Shown here piece after piece: positions 52,090-59,750 of a stretch of DNA of 64,000 nt. A model generated the notes under the pieces. The model searched no databases, was not told the DNA's origin, and was given only the letters and a program-made list of their open reading frames with translations. Within the stretch, counting starts at the first letter, position 1; the number at the start of each line of letters is the position of its first letter. Origin of the DNA: Bradyrhizobium sp. Ce-3 (GTDB lineage Bacteria; Pseudomonadota; Alphaproteobacteria; Rhizobiales; Xanthobacteraceae); the NCBI RefSeq assembly GCF_022835695.1, contig NZ_BQUV01000001.1:124001-188000 (forward strand), written 5' to 3'. Made by a program: the position numbers and the translations under genes.

Positions 52090-52953
52090 TCAAGCCGCCC
52101 GTCCCGTCAGTCCCGTTGGCTTCACCAGCAACACCACCACCATCAGGACAAACACCACGGTGTTGGAGGCCTCGGGATAAAAATACTTGGTCAGTCCCTC
52201 GATCACGCCGAGCGCGAAGCCGGTGATGATCGAGCCCATGATCGAGCCCATGCCGCCGATCACGACCACCGCGAACACCACGATGATGAGATCGGCGCCC
52301 ATCAGCGGGCGCACCTGGTTGATCGGCGCCGACAGCACGCCGGCGAGCGCGGCAAGACCGACGCCGAGCCCGTAGGTCAGCGTGATCATGCGCGGCACGT
52401 TGATGCCGAAGGCGCGCACCAGCGTCGGGTTCTCGGTGGCCGCGCGCAGATAGGCGCCGAGCTGCGTCTTCTCGATCAGGAACCAGGTCGCAAGGCACAC
52501 CACCAGCGAGAACACGACCACCCAGCCGCGATAGATCGGCAGGAACATGAAGCCGAGATTGACGCCGCCCTTGAGCTGATCCGGGATCGAGTAAGGCAGG
52601 CCGGAGGAGCCGAAATAGTTCTGGAACACGCCCTGCACGATCAGCGCGATGCCGAAGGTCAGCAGCAGTCCGTAGAGATGGTCGAGCCCGGCCAGCCATT
52701 GCAGCATGGTGCGCTCGAGGATCATGCCGAAGACGCCGACCACGATCGGTGCGATCAGCAGCGCCCACCAGTAGTTGATGCCGCCCAGGTTGAGCAGGAA
52801 ATACGCCACGAAGGCGCCCATCATGTAGAGCGCGCCGTGCGCGAAATTGATGATGTTGAGCATGCCGAAGATGACGGCGAGCCCCAGACTGAGCAGCGCG
52901 TAGAACGAGCCGTTGATCAGTCCCACCAGAAGCTGTGCGTAGAGAGCCTGCAT
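52090..52953 (-). CDS. livH: Branched-chain amino acid ABC permease (LivH type)
   Basis: 287 residues with about eight helices, starting MQALYAQLLVGLINGSFYAL, typical of LivH. ATENPTLVRAFGINVPRMIT (about 193-212) is the ATPase-contacting loop. Overlaps functionally with LivM in a heterodimeric channel; livM begins one base after its stop. Confidence 0.95.
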   Translation of the reverse strand: MQALYAQLLVGLINGSFYALLSLGLAVIFGMLNIINFAHGALYMMGAFVAYFLLNLGGINYWWALLIAPIVVGVFGMILERTMLQWLAGLDHLYGLLLTFGIALIVQGVFQNYFGSSGLPYSIPDQLKGGVNLGFMFLPIYRGWVVVFSLVVCLATWFLIEKTQLGAYLRAATENPTLVRAFGINVPRMITLTYGLGVGLAALAGVLSAPINQVRPLMGADLIIVVFAVVVIGGMGSIMGSIITGFALGVIEGLTKYFYPEASNTVVFVLMVVVLLVKPTGLTGRAA

Positions 52954-52980
52954 CGAATGAGCTTTCGCTAGATAGATGAA

Positions 52981-53010
52981 GCCCGCCGGCCACGCGCATG
53001 GCCGGCGGGC
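52981..53010 (-). terminator. Intercistronic hairpin between livK and livH
   Basis: GCCCGCCGGCC (52981-52991), loop of eight bases, GGCCGGCGGGC (53000-53010): a perfect 11-bp GC stem without a T run. It lies seven bases after the binding-protein stop and 28 bases before livH. Such hairpins after a binding-protein gene usually stabilise that part of the transcript and make the binding protein more abundant than the membrane parts. Confidence 0.6.
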
Positions 53011-53017
53011 ATGATCG

Positions 53018-54238
53018 TCATTTCTTCAGCAGCGCGCAGGTGCTCTTGTCGAGCGGCGTGAAGGCCTGGTTGCCCGGCACGGTGCCGACCAGCTTGTAGA
53101 AGTCCCACGGTCCCTTGGACTCCGAGGGCTTCTTCACCTCGAACAGATAGGCGTCGTGGGTGACGCGGCCGTTGGCCTCGACCTCGCCCTTACCGAACAG
53201 CGGATCGTCGGTCGGGATCGTCTTCATCTTCGCGACCACCTTGGCGCCGTCATGCGGATTGCCGCCGAGCGCTTCCAGCGCCTTGAAGTAGTGCATCAGG
53301 CCCGCATAGACGCCGGCCTGCACCATGGTCGGGGGCGCGCCGCTCTTCATCCGCGCCGAGAACTTCTTCGAGAAGGCGCGGGTGTTGTCGTTGAGGTCCC
53401 AGTAGAACGTCTCGGTGAAGTTGAGGCCCTGCGCGGTCTCGAGCCCGATCGCCTTGACGTCGGTGAGGAACAGCAGGAGCGCGGCGAGCTTCTGGCCGCC
53501 CTTGACGATGCCGAACTCGGCCGCCTGCTTGATCGAGTTGGTGGTGTCGCCGCCGGCATTGGCAAGACCGATGATCTTGGCCTTGGAGGCCTGCGCCTGC
53601 AGCAGGAACGAGGAGAAGTCGGCGGTGTTGAGCGGGTGCTTGACGCCGCCGACCACCTTGCCGCCATTGGCGGTGACGACCGCGGTGGTGTCGCGCTCCA
53701 GCGCCGCGCCGAACGCGTAGTCCGCGGTCAGGAAGAACCAGGTGTCCCCGCCCGCCTTCACCAGCGCCTGGCCGGTGGCATGCGCCAGCATGTAGGTGTC
53801 GTAGGTCCAGTGCACCGTGTTCGGCGAGCACTGCGCGTTGGTGAGATCCGAGGTCGCAGCGCCCGAATTGATGTAGACGCCGTTCTTTTCCTTGACGACG
53901 TTGTTGACCGCGAGCGCGACGCCGGAATTCGGCACGTCGACGATGGTGTCGACCTTGTCGACGTCGAACCATTGGCGGGCGATGGTGGTGCCGATATCGG
54001 GCTTGTTCTGGTGATCGCCGGAGATCAGGTCGATGGTCCAGCCCTTGGCCTTGAGGCCACTATCCTCGATCGCCATCTGCGCCGCCAGCGTCGAGCCGGG
54101 ACCGGCGAGGTCGGCGTAGAGGCCGGACTGATCGGACAACACGCCGATCTTGACGTTCTTGTCGTCGGCGGAGGCAATGCTCGCGACGCTGAGCGCCATC
54201 GCGGTGCCGAGCAGAAGCGCGGAAATCATCTTCTTCAT
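53018..54238 (-). CDS. livK: Branched-chain amino acid ABC substrate-binding protein
   Basis: 406 residues. Signal peptide about 1-24 (ASIASADDKNVKIG). Type I periplasmic binding protein of the Liv family. It is closely related to the orphan protein at 31674-32900. The start at 54238 (MKKMISALLLGTAMALS) is fixed by the signal peptide. Located third in the operon after the two ATPase genes. The substrate may be a branched-chain amino acid or another amide or aromatic acid; not readable from sequence. Confidence 0.94.
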   Translation of the reverse strand: MKKMISALLLGTAMALSVASIASADDKNVKIGVLSDQSGLYADLAGPGSTLAAQMAIEDSGLKAKGWTIDLISGDHQNKPDIGTTIARQWFDVDKVDTIVDVPNSGVALAVNNVVKEKNGVYINSGAATSDLTNAQCSPNTVHWTYDTYMLAHATGQALVKAGGDTWFFLTADYAFGAALERDTTAVVTANGGKVVGGVKHPLNTADFSSFLLQAQASKAKIIGLANAGGDTTNSIKQAAEFGIVKGGQKLAALLLFLTDVKAIGLETAQGLNFTETFYWDLNDNTRAFSKKFSARMKSGAPPTMVQAGVYAGLMHYFKALEALGGNPHDGAKVVAKMKTIPTDDPLFGKGEVEANGRVTHDAYLFEVKKPSESKGPWDFYKLVGTVPGNQAFTPLDKSTCALLKK

Positions 54239-54278
54239 GTCGTATTCCCTCGTCCTAAATTTTCTGGCTCCGGCGACT

Positions 54279-55022
54279 TCAGACGCCGAGATAGGTATGC
54301 AGCTTGTCCATGTTGGCGGACAGCTCCGAATTGGCAAAACCGTCGATCACCTTGCCGTGCTCGACGATGTAGTAGCGGTCGGCAACCGTCGAGGCGAAAC
54401 GGAAATTCTGCTCGACCAGCAGGATGGTGAATCCCTGCGACTTCAGGCGCGCAATGGTGTGCCCGATCTGCTGGATGATGACCGGCGCCAGGCCTTCGGT
54501 CGGTTCGTCCAGCATCAGGAAGCGCGCGCCGGTGCGCAGGATGCGCGCAATCGCCAGCATCTGCTGCTCGCCGCCCGAGAGCTTGGTGCCCTGGCTGGTG
54601 AGACGCTCCTTGAGGTTCGGAAACAGCGTGAAGATCTGGTCGAGCGGCAGGCCGCCCGGGCGCACCACCGGCGGCAGCAGCAAATTCTCGCGCACGTCGA
54701 GGCTGGCGAAGATGCCGCGCTCCTCGGGACAGAACGCGATGCCGAGCCGCGCAATCTTGTCCGAGGTGGCGCGGATGATTTCCTTGTTGTCGAAACGGAT
54801 CGAGCCGGAGCGCTTGTTGATGACGCCCATGATCGACTTCAGCGTGGTGGTCTTGCCGGCGCCGTTGCGGCCGAGTAGCGTCACCACCTCGCCCGCCTTC
54901 ACGTTGAAATTGATGCCGTGAAGGATGTGGGATTCGCCGTACCAGGCCTGCAGATCCTTGACCGCCAGCACCTCGGCGCCGGCCGCAGCCACCGGTTTCT
55001 CCGCCAATTTTGCCTCAGCCAT
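54279..55022 (-). CDS. livF: ABC transporter ATP-binding protein (LivF type)
   Basis: 247 residues. Walker A GRNGAGKTTTLK (about 52-63), signature LSGGEQQMLAIARIL and Walker B LMLDEPTEGLAP are all present. It powers the Liv importer with LivG. The start overlaps the livG stop by eight bases, so the two ATPases are translationally coupled. Confidence 0.96.
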   Translation of the reverse strand: MAEAKLAEKPVAAAGAEVLAVKDLQAWYGESHILHGINFNVKAGEVVTLLGRNGAGKTTTLKSIMGVINKRSGSIRFDNKEIIRATSDKIARLGIAFCPEERGIFASLDVRENLLLPPVVRPGGLPLDQIFTLFPNLKERLTSQGTKLSGGEQQMLAIARILRTGARFLMLDEPTEGLAPVIIQQIGHTIARLKSQGFTILLVEQNFRFASTVADRYYIVEHGKVIDGFANSELSANMDKLHTYLGV

Positions 55023-55791
55023 GACCCGCTCCGAGATAGGCTTCCTTCACGCGCTCGTCCTTGGAGAGGTCGGCGTAGTTGCCCTCCGCCAGCACCTGTC
55101 CGCGCGTCAGCACGGTGATGATGTCGGAGAGGTTGGCCACCACCGAGAGGTTATGTTCGACCATCAGGATGGTGTATTTGGCGGAGATCCGCTTGATCAG
55201 CGCCGCGATCTTGTCGATGTCCTCGTGGCCCATGCCGGCCATCGGTTCGTCGAGCAGCATCATCTCGGGGTCGAGCGCCAACGTCGTTGCAATTTCAAGT
55301 GCGCGCTTGCGGCCGTACGGCATCTCGACCGCCGGCGTGTTGGCGAATTCGCTCAAGCCGACGTCGTTCAAGAGTTCATGGGCGCGCGGATTGAAGCGAT
55401 CGAGCACGCTTTTCGAGCGCCAGAAATCGAACGACGAACCGTGTTGGCGCTGCAGCGCCACGCGCACGTTTTCCAGCGCGGTCAGATGCGGAAACACCGC
55501 CGAAATCTGGAATGAGCGGACGAGGCCAAGCCGCGCCACGTCGGCCGGCGGCATCGCGGTGATGTCCTGGCCCTTGTAGCGAATCTGCCCGCCGGTCGGC
55601 TTCAGGAATTTGGTCAGCAGATTGAAACAGGTCGTCTTGCCGGCGCCGTTCGGCCCGATCAACGCATGGATACTGCCGCGACGCACCTTCAGCGCGACGT
55701 CGCGAACGGCAAAGAAACCCGCGAATTCCTTGGTCAATCCGCTGGTTTCGAGGATGAACTCATCGGCCAAATAGATTCCCCCATACGCCAT
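55015..55791 (-). CDS. livG: ABC transporter ATP-binding protein (LivG type)
   Basis: 258 residues. Walker A GPNGAGKTTCFN (about 48-59), Walker B MMLLDEPMAGM, and the LivG-type signature MPYGRKRALEIAT in place of the LSGGQ consensus. First gene of the Liv operon on the minus strand, so the operon order is livG-livF-livK-livH-livM with the ATPases leading. The start at 55791 gives MAYGGIYLADEFI; an internal start cannot be excluded. Confidence 0.94.
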   Translation of the reverse strand: MAYGGIYLADEFILETSGLTKEFAGFFAVRDVALKVRRGSIHALIGPNGAGKTTCFNLLTKFLKPTGGQIRYKGQDITAMPPADVARLGLVRSFQISAVFPHLTALENVRVALQRQHGSSFDFWRSKSVLDRFNPRAHELLNDVGLSEFANTPAVEMPYGRKRALEIATTLALDPEMMLLDEPMAGMGHEDIDKIAALIKRISAKYTILMVEHNLSVVANLSDIITVLTRGQVLAEGNYADLSKDERVKEAYLGAGHG

Positions 55792-56110
55792 CGCCGCGAA
55801 GCCCGTCGCCCGCGTGGCCAGCTTTTTTCGTGTCCGACAGGTTGTCCGTACGTCTTGGAAACCGTCCGGGGGCCTGTCGCCTCCGGGCCGGAATATGCCG
55901 TCATCTGCGGCGGTTACGCAAGGTGGAAAGCTGTGCAGTGCGGTATCGTCGCGACCGGTTCCGGTTGATCCTTAGTCGAATGGCATTGGAGCGCGCTTTG
56001 CGCCTCGGAAAGTCGCCATTAAGGGTGTTTTGCTCCGGTCTTTCCCTTTCATAGAATATTTCCGCCTCTCGCCGACACTCCGGCCCATTGCATGATGAAC
56101 GGCCAGAGCC
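55792..56110. other. Intergenic region upstream of the Liv operon
   Basis: About 320 bases between the livG start and the truncated PAS fragment. It should contain the Liv operon promoter on the minus strand. I see no clear palindrome or riboswitch fold; open frames here are not convincing. Confidence 0.45.
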
Positions 56111-56224
56111 TTGCATTTCGAAAGCGCCAATTCCTCCGTCGTCAAATCGATCCGGCAGCGTGATGTCCTCAACGCGTGGCTGCGGCTTTATGCCCGCGGC
56201 CCGACCATCCCGCGCTTCGGCTAG
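56111..56224 (+). pseudogene. Truncated PAS-protein gene fragment
   Basis: The frame ending at 56224 reads VVKSIRQRDVLNAWLRLYAR and then GPTIPRFG before a stop. This aligns with the N-terminus of the adjacent intact gene, VIKSITQRVLLNAWLRALRM, and with the N-terminus of the common rhizobial PAS protein family. It stops after about 37 residues and has no clear start (TTG at 56111 is only the frame limit). It is a 5' remnant left by a duplication or deletion directly in front of the intact copy. Confidence 0.6.
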
Positions 56225-56227
56225 CCG

Positions 56228-56845
56228 ATGCCATTTAGGAGTGCCGATCCATCGGTGATCAAATCGATCACGCAGCGGGTGCTGCTGAATGCCTGGCTGC
56301 GCGCGCTGCGGATGCCGGACAGCGTTCCTTTGCTGTCCGACTTCCACACCGACGGCACTGCCGATGAGCGCGCCGACATGATGGGCTTTGACGTGGTCGG
56401 CAGCGGTGAGGACGCCCGCTTCCTGATCACGCAGGAAGGCGCGCGGCTGACGACCGCCTATGGCAACGAGCACGTCGATCCGCGGCAGCGCACCAACCGC
56501 TATCTCGATGACGCGATCGGCCCGGAGCGCTATGCCGGCGTCATCCTGTCCTATCGCGCCTGCCTGGCGCGCAAGCGTCCGACCTATACGGTTGCGGAGG
56601 TCACCGACGCCGACGGCAAGGACGTGTCCTATGAACGGCTGCTGCTGCCGTTCGGACGCGGCGATACCGTCGAGCACATCATCGGCTCATACAAAGCGAT
56701 CAGCATCGAGGGCGGCTTCCGGCTGCACAATCTGATGGGCGTGAAGGCAAAGGCCGTCCCGGTCGTCACCGTCCGCGCGGTGATCGACCGCCGGTTCGTG
56801 CCCGCGGATCGTCCACCGAGCCCGGATTCGGTCGAGCTGATTTAG
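56228..56845 (+). CDS. PAS domain-containing protein
   Basis: 205 residues. A single PAS-like module of the small alphaproteobacterial type, beginning VIKSITQRVLLNAWLRALRM, with the domain at about 25-165 (RTNRYLDDAIGPERYAGVIL, then LSYRACLARKRPTYTVAEVT and YERLLLPFGRG). There is no output domain such as a kinase or cyclase. It may modulate another signalling protein. A truncated copy lies only four bases upstream. Confidence 0.8.
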   Translation: MPFRSADPSVIKSITQRVLLNAWLRALRMPDSVPLLSDFHTDGTADERADMMGFDVVGSGEDARFLITQEGARLTTAYGNEHVDPRQRTNRYLDDAIGPERYAGVILSYRACLARKRPTYTVAEVTDADGKDVSYERLLLPFGRGDTVEHIIGSYKAISIEGGFRLHNLMGVKAKAVPVVTVRAVIDRRFVPADRPPSPDSVELI

Positions 56846-56930
56846 CTCCAGGACGCATTCTCATAAGCCCTCGCCGGGATGGGCCAAAAGCGGCTGTGGC
56901 GCCATGCCGTTCGTTTAGATTCGGATGTGC

Positions 56931-57244
56931 TTACCAAGTTGGAAGCTGCGGCGTTCGTTGAAGTGAGATTGGAGGGAGCGTTTTCTCGTACTCAGCCAAA
57001 TAGTGTTCAAGCGGCTTTGCCGTTCCCGTTAGGCGCAATTCACACGTGGCTCTGTTCACGATGATCGGAGCGTTCCCGGCGAGCCGTGCTGAGGGGTTGC
57101 CATCATCGAGGAATTCTTTGGATTGGTAGAAGAAGATCCAGCCATATGGTTTTGCGATTGTGGCCTCACGCACAATGCGCGCTCCTCCCTCGCAAAGGAT
57201 ATCTACCCAAGCGTTGCAAGTGCTGCAGCCTTATCGAAGTCCAT
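56931..57244 (-). pseudogene. YrhB-like (Imm35-type) gene with a one-base frameshift
   Basis: The main frame (from 57173, GTG) gives TIAKPYGWIFFYQSKEFLDD, then LAGNAPIIVNRATCELRLTG and TAKPLEHYLAEYEKTLP, a clear match to the YrhB/Imm35 family. The conserved N-terminus, MDFDKAAALA, is present upstream in another frame from ATG 57244. Joining them needs one extra base near 57214-57215 (GCA-AAC for GCAAC), giving about 104 residues with ALANAWVDILCEGGARIVRE across the joint. The family includes a heat-tolerance chaperone-like protein and immunity proteins; no toxin gene is adjacent. Confidence 0.75.
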
Positions 57245-57274
57245 GGTCGGTGTCTCATCAGTTTGCCAAACGCA

Positions 57275-57658
57275 TCAGCCCTTCTTGCGCGCCTTTGCCG
57301 GCACTTCCTTGGCATAGATATCCGGCTTGAAGCCGACCACGCGCTTGCCCCCGAGATCGAGCACCGGACGCTTGATCATCGAGGGCTGCTCGGCCATCAG
57401 CGCCAGCGCCTTGCGCTCGTTCAGGCCTTCCCTGTCGGCATCGGGCAGCTTCTTGAAGGTCGTGCCGGCGCGGTTGAGCAGCGTCTCCCAGCCAACCTCG
57501 TCGCTCCACTGCTTGAGCTTGTCCTTGGTTACTCCAGCCGCCTTGTAGTCGTGGAAATCATAGGCGACGCCGTGATCGTCGAGCCAGCTGCGCGCCTTCT
57601 TCATGGTGTCGCAGTTCTTGATGCCGTAGATGGTGATGGTCAAAGCCGTTCCCCGCAT
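57275..57658 (-). CDS. ArsC/Spx/YffB-type thioredoxin-fold protein
   Basis: 127 residues starting MRGTALTITIYGIKNCDTMKK; the TTG at 57643 is an alternative start that fits the family better. A single Cys in KNCDTMKKA, with the KRPVLDLGGKRVVGFKPDIY C-terminus, is typical of YffB-like proteins of the ArsC superfamily. The single-cysteine form lacks the CX2C pair, so arsenate reduction is unlikely; YffB-type activity is not defined. Confidence 0.88.
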   Translation of the reverse strand: MRGTALTITIYGIKNCDTMKKARSWLDDHGVAYDFHDYKAAGVTKDKLKQWSDEVGWETLLNRAGTTFKKLPDADREGLNERKALALMAEQPSMIKRPVLDLGGKRVVGFKPDIYAKEVPAKARKKG

Positions 57659-57723
57659 GCGATTGCGGCGGGGAAACTAGCCTCACTGCAACCGCAACGC
57701 CAGATCAGACCGCGCCGCGAGGA

Positions 57724-57950
57724 CGTGAAGAATACTCGGTGTCGTCCCCCGGCTCGACCGGGGGACCCAGTACGCCGCGGCATCTCCGTGATCGGTGCAT
57801 GGCGCTCGCCAGAAACACCGCAGTCGTCCTGGCGAAAGCCAGGACCCATAACCACCGCAGTTGATCGTGAATCGGATCGCGGCCCCAGCGTCGCGCAATG
57901 ATTGAGATTTGGGGTAATGGGTCCTGGCTTTCGCCAGGACGACCGATATT
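57724..57950. repeat. Cluster of intergenic palindromic repeats (types A and F)
   Basis: GTCCCCCGG-ctcga-CCGGGGGAC near 57745 belongs to type F. The two hairpins at about 57822-57860 and 57912-57945 (GTCCTGGCgaaaGCCAGGAC and its inverse) belong to type A (GGACCCATAACCAC core). They fill the gap between the YffB-like and cytochrome P460 genes, each gene ending or starting close to the cluster. Confidence 0.7.
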
Positions 57951-57958
57951 AGTGGCAG

Positions 57959-58468
57959 TCAGTGCGCATAATGCGTGAAGACGAAATCCTGATCGCTGGC
58001 ATGGGCTTCGTGGCAGGCAAAGCACGTCTCGTGCTGGGCGGCATCGACCGGCTTGCCGTCGATGAAGCGGCCAAAGCCCCAGCCGCCGGTCGAGGCGTAT
58101 TTGGCGGAGTCCTTGACCATGACCTGGACGGTGGTCGCCGGCCCCGTGATGAAGGCGCCGTTGAGGCCTTCAACGGGCTTGCGCTTCCAGGCGAGCTTCA
58201 CCAGCACGGTGCCGTCGGGGAAACGCGCGGCGCCGTCCTGATAGGCCTTCACCGCGGTCGCATTGCCGAGCACGCTACGCAACTCGTCGAGCCCGGTCTC
58301 CTCGCCGACCGCGATCAGCTTCCAGTCGCGATAGCCCTCCGGGATTTTCACGCCGAAGATCGGCGATGCCAGCGCGGCGTCATCGGCATGCCCGACGGCA
58401 AACGGCAATGACGAGCTGATGCAGGCTGCCGCGATCGCGGCAGCTGCCCATTTCACAACCTGTTTCAT
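57959..58468 (-). CDS. Cytochrome P460 family protein
   Basis: 169 residues. Signal peptide about 1-29 (AVGHA). The P460 domain includes IPEGYRDWKLIAVGEETGLD, WKRKPVEGLNGAFITGPATT and a C-terminal CxxCH, CFACHEAH (about 151-158), with the heme-binding His. In related proteins the heme is cross-linked to a Lys; whether this one has the cross-link cannot be read. Oxidation of hydroxylamine or cytochrome c' type nitric oxide binding are the known options. The start at 58468 is set by the signal peptide. Confidence 0.88.
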   Translation of the reverse strand: MKQVVKWAAAAIAAACISSSLPFAVGHADDAALASPIFGVKIPEGYRDWKLIAVGEETGLDELRSVLGNATAVKAYQDGAARFPDGTVLVKLAWKRKPVEGLNGAFITGPATTVQVMVKDSAKYASTGGWGFGRFIDGKPVDAAQHETCFACHEAHASDQDFVFTHYAH

Positions 58469-58493
58469 GATTCCTTGTCCGCGCTCGATTCTT

Positions 58494-58546
58494 GTTTGAC
58501 GCGTTTTCTTCACGCGAACCGGTATCCACTTCGCTCGAAAACGCTC
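58494..58546. repeat. Dispersed intergenic repeat (type D, copy 2)
   Basis: TTTGACGCGTTTTCTTCACG followed by CGAACCGG and CTTCGCTCGAAAACGC, matching the copy near 31483. It fills the short gap between the cytochrome P460 and the hydrolase genes. Confidence 0.7.
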
Positions 58547-59586
58547 TAGACCCTGCTGACGTCGATGATGGCCTGGGTGAAAGCCTGTGGTGCTTCCTGC
58601 GGCAGATTGTGGCCGATGCCGCCGGGCAGCTGGCGATGCTCGTAGTGCCCGGAGAACTTCTTGGCATAGGCCGCCGGCTCCGGATGCGGCGCGCCGTTGG
58701 CGTCGCCCTCCATCGTGATGGTCGGGATCGCGATGACAGGCGCCTGGGCGAGCGTCTTCTCGAAGGCGTCGTACTTCGCCTCGCCCTCGGCGAGACCGAG
58801 CCGCCAACGATAGTTATGGATCACGATGTCGACATGGTCGGGGTTCTCGAACGCGGCCGCACTGCGGTCGTAGGTGGCGTCGTCGAACTTCCACTGCGGC
58901 GAGGCGAGCTGCCAGATCAGCTTGTTGAAGTCGTGCCGGTTCTTGGCATAGCCCTCGCGGCCGCGCTCGGTGGCGAAATAGAACTGGTACCACCATTGCA
59001 GCTCGGCCTTCGGCGGCAGCGGCATCTTGCCAGCCGCCTGGCTGCCGATCAGGTAGCCGCTGACCGACACCATGGCCTTGCAGCGCTCGGGCCACAGCAC
59101 CGCCATGATGTTGGCGGTGCGCGCGCCCCAATCGTAGCCGCCGAGCACGGCCTTCTCGATCTTCAGGGCGTCCATCAGCGCGATGATGTCGGCGGCAACC
59201 GCGACCGGCTGGCCGCTGCGCACCGTGTCGCTGGCGAGGAAGCGCGTGGTGCCATAGCCGCGCAGATGCGGCACGATCACGCGGTAGCCGGCCTCGGCCA
59301 GCGCCGGCGCGACGTCGGCATAGCTGTGGATATCGTACGGCCAGCCGTGCAGCAGGATCACCGCGGGACCGGTGGCCGGCCCCATCTCGACATAACCGGT
59401 ATCGAGCACGCCGGCATTGATCTGCTTGACCGGACCGATCGAGGTGTGGGCGCCAACCTTGACCGCCGGCGGAGCTTGCTTCGACTGCGCGCTGGCCGAT
59501 CCGATGAAGCCGAGCCTGGAAGCGGCGAGGATCCCGCCGGCGATGCCAAGGAAGCGGCGGCGGTGCTGATTGATGGCTTGCGACAT
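58546..59586 (-). CDS. Tat-exported alpha/beta hydrolase (epoxide hydrolase/dehalogenase-like)
   Basis: 346 residues. The N-terminus NQHRRRFLGIAGGILAASRL is a clear twin-arginine signal. The fold has the HGWPYD oxyanion motif (about 79-84) and a nucleophile elbow GYDWGA (about 149-154) with Asp, which points to the epoxide hydrolase/haloalkane dehalogenase branch rather than a serine esterase. The C-terminal His is in GIGHNLPQEAP. It should act in the periplasm. Substrate unknown; adjacent to the P460 gene in the same direction. Confidence 0.88.
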   Translation of the reverse strand: MSQAINQHRRRFLGIAGGILAASRLGFIGSASAQSKQAPPAVKVGAHTSIGPVKQINAGVLDTGYVEMGPATGPAVILLHGWPYDIHSYADVAPALAEAGYRVIVPHLRGYGTTRFLASDTVRSGQPVAVAADIIALMDALKIEKAVLGGYDWGARTANIMAVLWPERCKAMVSVSGYLIGSQAAGKMPLPPKAELQWWYQFYFATERGREGYAKNRHDFNKLIWQLASPQWKFDDATYDRSAAAFENPDHVDIVIHNYRWRLGLAEGEAKYDAFEKTLAQAPVIAIPTITMEGDANGAPHPEPAAYAKKFSGHYEHRQLPGGIGHNLPQEAPQAFTQAIIDVSRV

Positions 59587-59750
59587 GGCGATCTCCTTAA
59601 GTCGGGTGTCGGGATTGACTATTGCAGAGACCGCCCGCGCCCGCTTTCAGAGGACGTGGATTTATCCTTCAGACCGTCGTGATTTTGGCCCCACGCCGGC
59701 TGTGCTAGGTTCCGCCGCGGATTCAGCCGCGGGCCGCCGGACTACCGAAT

